Below are positions 23,262 through 33,197 of a DNA stretch of 64,000 nt, piece after piece (position 1 is the first letter of the stretch; each line of letters opens with the position of its first letter). This DNA comes from Brassica napus. Taxonomy: Eukaryota; Streptophyta; Magnoliopsida; Brassicales; Brassicaceae. Position numbers and translations under genes: made by a program. The notes under the pieces are model-generated. The model made no database searches, was not told the DNA's origin, and was given only the letters and a program-made list of their open reading frames with translations. The stretch is from positions 17,680,732 through 17,744,731 of the forward strand of contig NC_063442.1 of NCBI RefSeq assembly GCF_020379485.1, given 5' to 3'.

Positions 23262-24253
23262 TTCCACGGCTTTTGAGAAACAACGGATAGGAGTTCATAA
23301 CAACAGAACACAAATTGAGTGTTTTATATTGGACCGTCGTATTCATCCAAAAATAAATAAAAATGAAGATGCAACCCAAAAATAATTCGAGAATGAATAT
23401 GATAGTTTTTCTTTCTTTTTCATCAAACAACGGTTATATTTCTCAAACTTGATGTTGTTTCAGGAACCAGACTAGAAACAAAACATCCAGTATAATACTA
23501 CTCCCTATTGAAAGTTCTTGCTATCTTTGCTAATGACTCTAAAGAAACATTTTCAGAAAGGGGAATAAACACAATAGAGAAATATTTATTCTTCAGTCTT
23601 GTCAGTTCCTTTAATTCGGTTGAAAGGATAACAAAATATGATACTTTTATGTTGGTTAACTTGTTATTGCACATTTCTTCTTCATCGTCCAGAAGGCAGC
23701 ATAGTATCGATTCTGCAAAACAAAACAAATATATAGTTCATTTTGTTCTGTTGCAGTGAGAAAACCAAATATAATTGAAATAGATATGAAAAACTTGAAT
23801 TATAGTTTTCATTTGAAGTAAACTCTTCAACTATTAGACCATCTAAACTGTTTATTAGGCAAATTTTACTTAAGTTATTAACAAATAATGACTTAGACTT
23901 ATACATATTTCAGTTTTCTCCTCTCGCAATGAAATTGTGTTCGTTAAGCATAAGAGAGTCGCAATTGAGAGGTCTAAGAGATAAAGTTTTTTCTTCTCTA
24001 CAGACTTTTCAACAACTCTTTTGGTTGTGGTTGGTTGGTATTTTAGGTGGTGGTATATAAAAAAAGACTAAAAATGGTGAAAAGAAAACTTGGACACTAA
24101 TATTTTAGAATAAAACCAATCAAAAATGTCTAATTTCAGATTTTTCGGATCATCTTACAAAAAACTACTTACTTTTTTTATATATACACGTTTTCACATT
24201 TATAGTTTTATATCGTAAAATACCAAAACGTTTATTTGAAAAGAAGAATTACA
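23262..24253. other. Intergenic, upstream of the small peptide gene
   Basis: No convincing gene. A TATA-like TTTTTATATATACACG at 24176-24191 lies about 70 bp before the peptide ATG and may be its core promoter. Confidence 0.45.
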
Positions 24254-24574
24254 ATGTCATCATCCAAATTTGCTATATTCTGTGTCGTGCTTTTTTCTTT
24301 CGTTAGCCTTCATGAAGGTATGTCATCTAAGTTTAGGTTTCGTTCAATCATTTACTATCATTACCAGTATAAACATAATCATATCCTCCATTATGTTTTA
24401 ATTGGTTTGTTCTTTATTTTCTTTTATATAGGTTTCAACCATAGGCATCTTTTAGCCGTACCAAGACCGTGCTCTCCAACAGCGAATGGTAAATGGTGCT
24501 GCTACCCATCTGGATTTGCATATTGCAACGACAGCCAAAGGAGATGTGAAAAACAATGCAAAGCTATACCCTAA
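24254..24574 (+). CDS. Small secreted cysteine-rich peptide (MEG/ESF1- or defensin-like), two exons
   Basis: Exon 1 is 24254-24317 and exon 2 is 24432-24574, with GT (24318) and AG (24431) borders; the product is 68 aa. Exon 1 encodes a signal peptide (MSSSKFAIFCVVLFSFVSL). Exon 2 encodes a mature peptide with six cysteines spaced C-x8-CC-x7-C-x6-C-x3-C (RPCSPTANGKWCCYPSG onward), ending in a stop after CKAIP. An intron at the end of the signal peptide is the normal layout for plant cysteine-rich peptide genes. The CC pair preceded by W recalls the MEG/ESF1 class, but six cysteines are fewer than usual there, so the subfamily is open. It would act outside the cell, for example in reproduction or defence; that is inference from family style. 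A Helitron follows 250 bp downstream. Confidence 0.75.
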   Translation: MSSSKFAIFCVVLFSFVSLHEGMSSKFRFRSIIYYHYQYKHNHILHYVLIGLFFIFFYIGFNHRHLLAVPRPCSPTANGKWCCYPSGFAYCNDSQRRCEKQCKAIP

Positions 24575-24823
24575 GTGCAATATAATTGCAGGGAAACCCT
24601 CTCAGTTTCCAAAGGAAAAGTATATTATTATAGTTATGCGAATATGTTTTAAATAATAAAACCAATTGAAATGACAGCTGTGAATAAGAGATTTTTCCAG
24701 GATCTCAAGATTTCTTAAACAAGAATTCTCTCTCTTCTTTTTATGAATTTTTATCATTTTATTTTTTCTTAAACTAAGAGTATACTCTAATAAAATAGCA
24801 TTTGTTCTTAAAATTTAATGTTA

Positions 24824-25564
24824 ACTAGGTGTCTTGCCCGCATATGCGGGCTTAATCGTTTTATAAATATTTATTAGTTTATTTTTTATTAATTCAAAAA
24901 TCAGCATAATAACTTATTATTTATATTTTCAAAAAAATTAAATCAAACATATATATATATATGACAAAAATCTAATTAAATATATATATTTAATTAAAAT
25001 TTATTAAAGATAACATTGACTTTAATCACTGAATTTATTATAATTGTTTTATAGTTTATTTTTAAATGTTATAATTGAAAAATATGTTTTAAGATAACAA
25101 CACAATATATAAGAATTATCTTATTTGAAAAAAAGTTAATATTATGAATAAAAATTCGTTTTTGATTATATAATTAATTATATATAAAATTCATTAAGAT
25201 TATTATAGATATTAACCGCTCTAACTTTTAACGTGAGAGCTCGATTCCAAAAATTTACTTCGCAAATAATAATATAGTTAATTAAAATTTATTAAAGATA
25301 ACATTGACTTTAACCACTGAATTTATTATAATTTTTTATAGTTTATCTTTAAATTTTATAATTAAAAAATATGTTTTAAGATAACAACACAATATATAAG
25401 AATCATCTTATTTTTAAAAACGTTAATATTATTAATAAAATTCGTTTTTGATTATATAATTAATTATATATAAAATTCATTAAGGGTATTATAGATATTA
25501 ACCGCTCTAACTTTTAACGTGAGAGCTCGATTCCAAAAATTTACTTCGCAAATAATAGTATAGA
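24824..25564 (-). mobile_element. Non-autonomous Helitron, minus strand
   Basis: On the minus strand it starts TCTATACTATTATTTGCGAA just after an A, and ends with the hairpin CCCGCATATGCGGG and CTAGT just before a T. These are the Helitron 5'-TC, 3' hairpin and CTRRT signatures with the A/T insertion site. It is 741 bp with no coding region. About 288 bp at its 5' side are duplicated in tandem (24990-25277 and 25278-25564), so it carries two Helitron-like 5' ends. Confidence 0.9.
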
Positions 25565-26230
25565 TAAGATTTTATTTTCTTTACTTTGAAATTGATATAC
25601 TAAAATATTAAATAATAAAAGTCAACCTTTTTAATTTTGTAAAAATAAAAGACTGGTACTTTTATTTTCTTATTGTTTTGTCATATTCTAATTAGTCTTT
25701 TATCTATATTATCCGTTTATTTTCTTAAAAGTATATTCTATTTTGTATATGTTTTATTGTAAATGTTTGAATTCAATTAAAAAGAAATTTATAAAGATAT
25801 TAATGTGGTATAGTAATTAATAATAACTAATAGTAAATATGTAAAGATATTAATTTAATGATTGAATCAAGGTTAATTATACTACGGAAAAGAAAACAAT
25901 ATAATACATCGAGCGGATTTTCAAGGAATTTTTCCTTCACAGTTTAACCACATGTGTAACTAAACACTAACACCGTCTTCACTTCTGTTAAACATAGTTG
26001 GGATCCTCTAAATCGTGTTAAATATAGTTAATGTTGTCTAAATCAATGTGTAAAATCTGCAAATTTCAAAATTTGTGTATTGAATGGGAAACAAAAATTA
26101 ATTAGTGTATTAAATGGAAATCCAAAATAGTTTGTGCATTTTATTAGCAAATGAAAATTAGTTCATATATATTTAAGAAATTTTATTTTCATAATTTAAA
26201 CATGTGTTTTAGTTAAACACTAACACATGC
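25565..26230. other. AT-rich DNA abutting the broken 5' end of the TNL pseudogene
   Basis: A similar sequence around ACTAAACACTAACACCG (about 25958-25975) and TTAAACACTAACACATG (26213-26229) is found twice, about 254 bp apart, the second copy ending where the TNL coding region begins. An insertion or deletion event may explain the loss of the TNL 5' half. Confidence 0.45.
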
Positions 26231-28073
26231 AATGTTCTTGTCATTCTTGATGGGGTTGATCAGTTAGAGCAACTAAATGCAATGGCCAAAGAAACTCAGT
26301 GGTTTGGCTATGGAAGTAGGATTCTTATCACAACACAAGATCAAAGACTTTTGAGTGCACATGGTATCAGCCATATTTACAAGCTGAACCTTCCAGCTAT
26401 GGATGAAGCTCTCCAGATCTTCTGTCTATACGCTTTCGGCCAAAAGTTCCCACATGATGGTTTTAAGAAACTTGCTATGGAGTTTACTCAATTTGCGGGT
26501 GAACTTCCTCTGGGTCTTAGAGTTATGGGATCTTATCTACGAGGAATGTCCTTGGGCGAGTGGGAAGACGCACTACCAAGGTTAAGGACAAGCCTTGACG
26601 GTGAGATTGGTGAGATCGAAAGAACTCTAAGATTTAGCTACGACGCCTTAAGCGATAAAGATAAAGCGCTTTTTCTGCACATAGCATGCTTGTTCCACGG
26701 TTTTCGAGCTGACCATGTGAAACAGTGGCTTGCTAACAGCGGTTTGGACGTTAACCATGGATTGGAAGTCTTAACTCGTAAATCTCTCATAACTTCAAAT
26801 GTGGGTTTCTTAGGGATGCATTCTTTGCTGCAACAACTGGGCGTTGACATTGTCCGTAAAGAATCTATCAGAGAGCCTGGGAAACGTCAGTTTTTAGTAG
26901 ATGTTGATGATATTGCTGATGTTATCACAGACAATGCAGTAAGTATATATATATATCTACAGCTGACTGACTACTTGTCGTCTAATATACGTACTTAGTC
27001 AATTAACTAAATCATACGTCTTTGCTTTGGAAACAACACAGGGCACTGGGACTATTCTAGGCATAATGCTCAATATCTCTAAGATCGAGGACGCATTAGT
27101 GGTAGAAGAAAGCGTGTTTGATGGGATAACTAATCTTCAGTTTTTGATATTTCACCACTGTTTAAGGGATAAGCTGAACTTCCCTCTGGGTCTAAATTGT
27201 CTTCCTCGTAAACTCAGGTTACTGCACTGGGACTACTGTCCATTGAGAGTTTGGCCCTCTACGTTCTCCACAAAGTTTCTCGTTGAACTTATCATGCGGG
27301 GGAGCAAATTTGAGAAGCTGTGGGAAGGAATCCAGGTAAAATACTTTTGTATTGAAAAAAAAAAACATCTTGACTCTAAACACATGAAGTGTGTGTGTGC
27401 CCTTTGTTTGTGCAGTCACTTAAGAATCTCAAGCGGATTGATTTGAGTGATGCCAGGAGCTTGAAAGATATTCCAGATCTCTCAAACGCCACTAACCTCG
27501 AGTCATTGCTTCTCTCGTTCTGCACGAGTCTATTGGAAATTCCTTCCTCTGTTGGAAACTGCACTAGTCTTAAGACACTGGATCTCAGTTGCACAAGTCT
27601 TGTGAACCTCCCATCCTCTATTTGTAATGCCACTAGTCTCGAGAAACTGGTCCTTAGTGGTTGCTCCCGGTTGAAAACTTTTCCAGAGATCACCACGAAC
27701 ATCCAAGAACTCAATCTGAGTAGTACAGCAATCGAAGAAATGCCTTCATCTCTCAGGTTGTGGTCTTGTCTCTATAAACTAGAGATGCAGAAGCCTGAAG
27801 GTGTTTCCACCTGTTCCTGAAGGAATTGAAGAGCTGGACTTGAGTGATACATTAATAGAACAAGTTCCTCCGTGGATCGAGAATCTCTCTCAGCTTCGAC
27901 ACTTGGCTATGTTCAGATGCTGGAAGCTGGACAATGTTTCATTATCAAGAATATCCAAGATGGTAGGTGTTTCTTGTATGCAAATTACTCGTGGTGATAA
28001 GGATACCTCTAGGTATGTGGAAGTAAACATCAGGTGGTTTTCTGACTTCTTAAACCAGTGGACTTTATTTGAC

Positions 28074-28114
<41 letters not shown>

Positions 28115-28953
28115 AGTGGACTTTACAGACGGACATGTTACAGATTTGTCTGCCAGAGACGGTTTACATTTCTCCACTGTCACTGTTTTTCATCCGTAAT
28201 GATTTCAAGACTATTCCAGATTACATCAAACAACTTCCTCAACTAAAGCAGCTTTCACTCTATGAATGTCCAAGTCTTGTATCGTTACCTCAGCCTCCAG
28301 ATTCCCTTTCATCTCTAGATGCGGAGAACTGTGTCTCACTTGAGACCATAGATGGCTCTTTTCACAATCCAGACATCCGTCTGAATTTTTTGAACTGCGT
28401 CAAGTTGAATCATGAGGCTAGAGAGCTCATCCAGGCATCGGTTTGCAAACATGCGCTTTTACCCGCTGGAGAAGTTTCCGGACACTTCATTCATCGAGCT
28501 ACTGGAGGCTCCATAACAATCCATTTGAAAGAGAGGCATCTTCCTATGTTCTTGAAATTTAAGGCTTGTCTTTTAATGATCGACGACGAGGGGGATGTTG
28601 ATGAGGAGGATGATGACTATGACGAGGAGGTCATAGTCTATGGTGATTATGATACTTACCCACATAGCGATCATTATAAGAAACAGGATACTATGAGGCT
28701 ATCTTGTCGCGTCGACGGCAAACAGAATGGGGTCACTACTCGATATGGATCGAGTGTGCATATATTACCAACTCCACGTGCATTCACAGACCATATCTAT
28801 GTATTTGAAGCTTCTTTTTCTCTAGACCAGTGCAGCAATCCTGAAGGAGAAAGCGAACTTGTCTTTGACTTCAAGGTTCACGATTACTTTTGGGTGATAA
28901 AAGAGTGTGGTCTTCAACTCTTGGAGCTCCCTCATGTTCATGAACACGACTGA
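26231..28953 (+). pseudogene. TIR-NBS-LRR disease-resistance pseudogene, 5' truncated
   Basis: The reading starts inside the NB-ARC domain at the kinase-2 motif (NVLVILDGVDQLEQ); the TIR domain and P-loop are absent. Then come RNBS-B (YGSRILITTQD), GLPL (FAGELPLGLRVMGSYL) and an MHD-region equivalent (LGMHSLLQQLG) in exon 26231-26938. Exon 27042-27335 carries the pre-LRR segment (GTGTILGIMLNISKIED). From 27416 there are LRRs (LKNLKRIDLSDARSLKDIPD and following), then a post-LRR domain ending at 28953. Lesions: missing 5' end, a frameshift near 27797, a poly(A) insertion at 28069-28109, and another frameshift near 28150. Introns keep GT-AG borders. In the family such proteins are intracellular immune receptors; this one cannot be functional as read. 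Codons and motifs are otherwise well preserved, so decay is fairly recent. Confidence 0.9.
28053..28125 (+). mobile_element. Ultra-short retro-insertion: poly(A) tail with target duplication
   Basis: AAACCAGTGGACTTTA (28053-28068) is repeated at 28110-28125. Between them lie only TTTGACC and about 34 A residues. A long target duplication flanking a poly(A) tract is the mark of LINE-machinery insertion; here almost nothing but the tail was copied. The target encodes the PVDFT residues of the TNL. Confidence 0.85.
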
Positions 28954-29828
28954 TGAGATGTTCCGATAGAGTAGACAATTGGAACATTAACACTTACATT
29001 CATACTATAGGAACTTCCACAAAGCTCTGTTGTTCATGTCTTTCTGAAGCGCCCCGTTCAATCTTCACCACTGAAACCAGGTTTCTAGAGAACTTGTAAC
29101 ACAAACAAAGCTACAAACTTGATTGCTGCCTGCCACTAACAAAGCTACAGCTCTTTTATATTTCTCAATTTTCATCGTGTACTTTGCCCACAGGCTTCAC
29201 TCTTTAATGCCCTTTAGCTGACTCGATCTGTTTCACACGTTTCTGATTCTCCTTCTCGTGTGAATCTGATGGAAATGACTAACCGTAGGTAACAGTCAGT
29301 GAGAAAGAAGTAGAAGACTACCTGATTTCATAAAATCATCGGAGTCCGCAACTTTTCAAATGATTTCATTTAATCCGAATTTATATCTTTTCAAAAGCCG
29401 ATGGGGTGAAGACAATAGGCCTATTTCGTAAACGTGAGAATTTTGTTTTTTTATCAATATAAACGTGAGAGTTTTGAATCTCAAAAATAAAAGTAAAAAT
29501 TTTAAAAATATTCCCATCCCCCTGAAATAAATGTGGCCGACCCAAACACCTAAAAAAAATGAAATTCGTTGTTTAAAACAAAAAAACGAAAGTTCTTTTC
29601 ACTAATTAATAAACCAGAAAAAGGAAATTTATAACAATTACAAACAGTAAAAAGGAAACTTTTTATATTAAAAAAGAAAAAAAAACAATGACGCGCTTAT
29701 AAATCTCATTAACATAACCCTACACGTCACAATCTCATTCTCTTAATTGCTACACTCGTATAATTCTCTTTCTTCTCTCACAGTAAATTGTACTATCTTC
29801 ATCAGTCTTTCTTATGCATTTTTCAAAC
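28954..29828. other. TNL 3' region and upstream region of RING gene 1
   Basis: 28990-29150 contains a block (CATACTATAGGAACTTCCAC, AAGCTCTGTTG, CCCCGTTCAATCTTCACCA, CACTGAAACCAGGT, TTGCTGCCTGCCA) found again at 34470-34640 and, for its last part, at about 35370-35400. It is a local duplicate block. TTATAAATCTC at about 29697 is a likely TATA box for RING gene 1. Confidence 0.6.
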
Positions 29829-30476
29829 ATGAATATTCAACAACTGGATTTTCGCGTAATGCAGTCGAGACCTCTTTCGCCATCAGAAGGATACGAAAAC
29901 TTAGTCGCCATCACCATCGACATAAAATCTGACCGGTCCACTCCGGTTTATCCACCCGTTCTCATCAACATCAGTCTCCATAGTTCAAGTCCCCGCTACA
30001 TCTTCCAACAACTTGTCATGGAACAAGAGACTCAAGATACTAACCATCTTCGCTTATTAGCATATTTAGCCGAACAGATCTCAACAGCTGCAACCTCATT
30101 AGGTTTTGGACACAACGGTTTTGTCATGGAAATAGACTACAAAGTTGTTTACGTGGTGGTTAGGTCTGGTCATCCTCCTCTAGACGAGTCGGTATCGTTG
30201 AGGGCTTCCTTGTTGAGGTTGGTTCTATCAGGGAGTGTCGGATATAGAGAGGAAACCAAGGGTTTGAAGATGGAAACAGGGCCGTGTTCTATATGTCTCG
30301 ACAATCTCGTCGTCTCCGGTCGTTCGAACTCGAAACGTGGTATCCCTACGCGTATGACATGTTCCCATGTCTTCCACGATGGTTGTCTCTTGGAATGGCT
30401 TCAACGCAAAAACACTTGCCCTTTGTGTCGGACTGTGCTGTACGATCGGTCTACGATTTTGAACAATGTGGATTGA
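29829..30476 (+). CDS. RING-H2 E3 ubiquitin ligase-like protein 1
   Basis: Single-exon gene of 215 aa from ATG 29829. A variable N-terminal half of unknown fold is followed by a C-terminal RING-H2 finger: CSICLDNLV starts it, then a 19-residue insert-bearing loop (SGRSNSKRGIPTRM), TCSHVFHDGCLLEW and NTCPLCRTVLYDR, giving C-x2-C ... C-x-H-x2-H-x2-C ... C-x2-C. RING-H2 proteins recruit E2 enzymes to ubiquitinate substrates; the substrate is unknown. The start is chosen by alignment with the paralogue at 33198 (both have xxACATGA there); an upstream ATG at 29814 is also in frame. The paralogue lies 2.7 kb downstream in the same orientation, and the pair fits the RING cluster next to IBA57 in Arabidopsis (recalled, not checked). 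No membrane segment or signal peptide is evident. Confidence 0.85.
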   Translation: MNIQQLDFRVMQSRPLSPSEGYENLVAITIDIKSDRSTPVYPPVLINISLHSSSPRYIFQQLVMEQETQDTNHLRLLAYLAEQISTAATSLGFGHNGFVMEIDYKVVYVVVRSGHPPLDESVSLRASLLRLVLSGSVGYREETKGLKMETGPCSICLDNLVVSGRSNSKRGIPTRMTCSHVFHDGCLLEWLQRKNTCPLCRTVLYDRSTILNNVD

Positions 30477-30799
30477 ATTAAGGTTTTGAAGAGGACGTTG
30501 GATGTCGTAGTTCCCAAAATATGTAATTTTGTTTTTGTTTTTTCATTTAGGGTTTTTAATCGATTGAAAGAGTGATGAAATTTGAATAGCATCAGTACTT
30601 ACTTCTTATTACATAAATCTCCAAAGTCAAACATAACTCAAATGGTTTTATGATCACATACAAGTAACAAATTAAGTTTTTCTTTTTCTGTTACACACCA
30701 AAACATTTGACACCTACACAGACACCAAAGTATCATCCCACAAAGCTGCATATGTAGTGTAATTCTAATCCTTCATGCTGAGAGAGTCGTTTCTTAGAG
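30477..30799. other. RING gene 1 3' region
   Basis: Non-coding; contains the 3' UTR and the start of the tandem repeat downstream. Confidence 0.5.
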
Positions 30800-31228
30800 T
30801 AATTGTAATCCTTCATGATGATTATCTAAACTGAACAAACTATATCACTTGTATGAGTAGTTTCTGTCTCACAGTCAACTCTTCGATCACCTTCTCTACA
30901 CAGAAAGTTAAAGATCAAAAGTGTCCTATTTATATTTTAAAGTCACCAAAACGAATTAGAAAACACACAACAAATATAAGGGTTTTAATCAATTAAAATG
31001 AAAATTGTATATGGTAGGTAGTGTAATTGTAATTCTTCATGATGATTATCTAAACTGAACAGCCTATATCACTTGTATGAGTAGTTTATGTCTCACAGTC
31101 AACCCTTGGATCACCTTCTCTACACAGAAAGTTAAAGATCAGAAGTGTCCTATTTATATTTTAAAGTCACCAAAACGAATTAGAAAACACAACAAATTTA
31201 AAGGTTTTAATCAATTAAAATGGTTTAG
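30800..31228 (+). repeat. Tandem duplication of about 224 bp between the RING genes
   Basis: 30800-31007 and 31023-31222 share CTTCATGATGATTATC, TATATCACTTGTATGAGTAG, CTACACAGAAAGTTAAAGAT and CACCAAAACGAATTAGAAAA. Unit 1 runs on into AATCAATTAAAATGAAAATT, which marks the site where the LINE entered unit 2. Confidence 0.92.
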
Positions 31229-32967
31229 GGAATACCCTTAGTTAATCGGAACAAATTTAAAGGTTTTAGTCAACCCTTGGTTCACGATGTCTTGTTTTGA
31301 GTTACCTGTCAGTTTATGTAAGAGAATACAATCAGTTCTTACACGGTTCTGGTGGGACAGTTCCGATGGAGTAAAGAAAATGTGCTGGGTGGCTTGGGAC
31401 AGACTAACTATGCCAAAGGCGGGAGGTGGTTTAGGGCTAAGGGATATTCAATTATTCAACCAAGCCCTCCTAGCTAAGCAAGCATGGCGTATCTTAACTA
31501 ATCCAAACTGTCTACTGGCGAGAGTACTCCTGGGTAAATATTGCCATAATAAAAGCTTCATGGAAGTTTCAGTTCCCGCAGTGTGTTCTCATGGTTGGAG
31601 GAGCATCTTACATGGTCGAGAGTTACTAAGAGATAATGTGGGCAAGGCACTAGGGAATGGCTTATCAACTAAGGTGTGGAAAGATTCTTGGATATCTTTA
31701 GATAAGAACACTAAGCCATATGGACCTGTACAAGAATCAGCTTTGGACCTAACGGTCTCCGACCTCCTAACGTCTGACATGAAGTGGAATAAGAGTAAAG
31801 TCGAAGCGCTTTTACCTCTGATGGCAAAGGAGATCCAGCTGCTCAATCCAGGACATCCGACCACAGAGGACATCCATGTATGGCAACCGCTACACTCAGG
31901 CAAATACACCACCAAATCAGGTTACTATACAGCAGCAATGAGAACTCAGCGTATACAAGAACATAGTGCAGACGTTTTTGACTGGATAAAGGACATCTGG
32001 AATGCAAAATGCTCACCTAAGGTGCAATTGTTCATGTGGTCAATCATCCAAGAGGCGATCCCACTTGGAGAGAACCTGCGAAGACGCGGAATCCAATCAG
32101 AGGCGCTATGTATCAGATGCAAGGGTACAGAATCCGCAATGCACATCTTTTTTAATTGCCCTTTTGCTCAAAAAGTCTGGAAGCTAATCCCGTTAAGACA
32201 AGGAGTTCACCTAGCTACGGAGACAGACTTCAAAAAAGCGGTCATAGCCTGTAGACGTTTGATTTGCCTCCCCCCTACAGGGGTCTCCACCACTATCCTC
32301 CCATGGATGTGTTGGGTTCTTTGGACAGCTCGGAATACACTACTGTTTGAGAAAAGAACTCTCACACCTGAAGAAATCGCAACAAAAGCTGTAAGATTTG
32401 CAAGGGAATGGATCAATGCGCAACCGCAGAAATTACCAACAACGCAGGGACTAACACAAGCAAGGAGGACTCACCGGATTCAAACCAACGAAGAGGCTAT
32501 ACCGACATGCAAATCAGATGCGGCCTTTGACACCCTGTCGAAGAAAGCAGGACTAGCCTGGATCATCAGAGAAGAATCGGGAACCACTATCAGTCAAGGA
32601 TCAAAACCCCAAGGAAGGGTAAACTCCCCTCTTATTGCGGAAGCACTGGCGCTCCGTGCAGGTATCATCGACGCAGTGAAGCTCGAGCTCTCCAAGCTCC
32701 GGATGCTCTCTGACAACTCAACGCTCATCAGAGCTATCAACAACGACGCACAGGTGAAAGAGATTTTTGGTATCGTCAAAGATATACAAGAACTCTCTTC
32801 TGTGTTTGTCGAGATCTCTTTTGCTCATGTTCCTCGGTCTTCCAATGTGGAAGCCGATCGCCTAGCCAAACTCGCTCTTTCTGTTTCAGTTGTTTCTAAC
32901 CCTTAGTGGGTCGACTATGGGCCTGAGGCTTTTTTATTTATGGAAAAGTATGTGTTACAAAAAAAAA
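31223..32967 (+). mobile_element. 5'-truncated LINE with poly(A) tail and 14-bp target duplication
   Basis: The insertion is bounded by AATCAATTAAAATG at 31209-31222 and 32968-32981 and ends in a run of about 10 A just before the right copy. The first 60 bp (31223-31285) are not LINE but patches similar to nearby sequence (ACAAATTTAAAGGTTTTA, GTCAACCCTTGG). From about 31287 a long LINE reading frame follows. This is the best preserved LINE in the window. Confidence 0.93.
31287..32906 (+). CDS. LINE ORF2 C-terminal portion: RT thumb, zinc-binding domain, RNase H
   Basis: An open frame of 539 codons without stops. It begins inside the RT C-terminal region (RFWWDSSDGVKKMCWVAWDR, then GGGLGLRDIQLFNQALLAKQ), continues with the linker HGWRSILHGRELL, then the zinc-binding RT-associated region (VQLFMWSIIQEAIPLGENL, then CIRCKGTESAMHIFFNCPFA), and ends in an RNase H domain with the expected acidic residues (CKSDAAFD, IAEALALRAG, LSDNSTLI, NVEADRLAKL). 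The endonuclease and RT catalytic core are missing, so it cannot move by itself. The lack of stops over 1.6 kb indicates a recent insertion. The first Met is not the true start of the protein. Confidence 0.9.
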   Translation: MSCFELPVSLCKRIQSVLTRFWWDSSDGVKKMCWVAWDRLTMPKAGGGLGLRDIQLFNQALLAKQAWRILTNPNCLLARVLLGKYCHNKSFMEVSVPAVCSHGWRSILHGRELLRDNVGKALGNGLSTKVWKDSWISLDKNTKPYGPVQESALDLTVSDLLTSDMKWNKSKVEALLPLMAKEIQLLNPGHPTTEDIHVWQPLHSGKYTTKSGYYTAAMRTQRIQEHSADVFDWIKDIWNAKCSPKVQLFMWSIIQEAIPLGENLRRRGIQSEALCIRCKGTESAMHIFFNCPFAQKVWKLIPLRQGVHLATETDFKKAVIACRRLICLPPTGVSTTILPWMCWVLWTARNTLLFEKRTLTPEEIATKAVRFAREWINAQPQKLPTTQGLTQARRTHRIQTNEEAIPTCKSDAAFDTLSKKAGLAWIIREESGTTISQGSKPQGRVNSPLIAEALALRAGIIDAVKLELSKLRMLSDNSTLIRAINNDAQVKEIFGIVKDIQELSSVFVEISFAHVPRSSNVEADRLAKLALSVSVVSNP

Positions 32968-33197
32968 AATCAATTAAAATGAAAATTGTATATCCTACCA
33001 CCTGAAATTACAATAATTAATTTATAATTGTCCTCGACCCATAAAAGCCAAAAAAGGAAAATTTTAACCAAACAGAAAGAAAAAAAAAAGGAAAGTGATC
33101 GATGACGACGCGCTTATATCTCACTTACATAACCTTAAGAAGCTTCACAAGTCATTCTTTAAAACAAAGTCATCTCTTTCTTCTCTGTTTTCAGAAC

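Noticed and set aside
27801..28199. Open frames with poly-lysine in the TNL region
   Set aside because: The lysine run is the inserted poly(A) tract; the frames on either side are pieces of the TNL.
33102..33197. Earlier ATG for RING gene 2
   Set aside because: The equivalent region of paralogue 1 is non-coding and looks like a TATA region.
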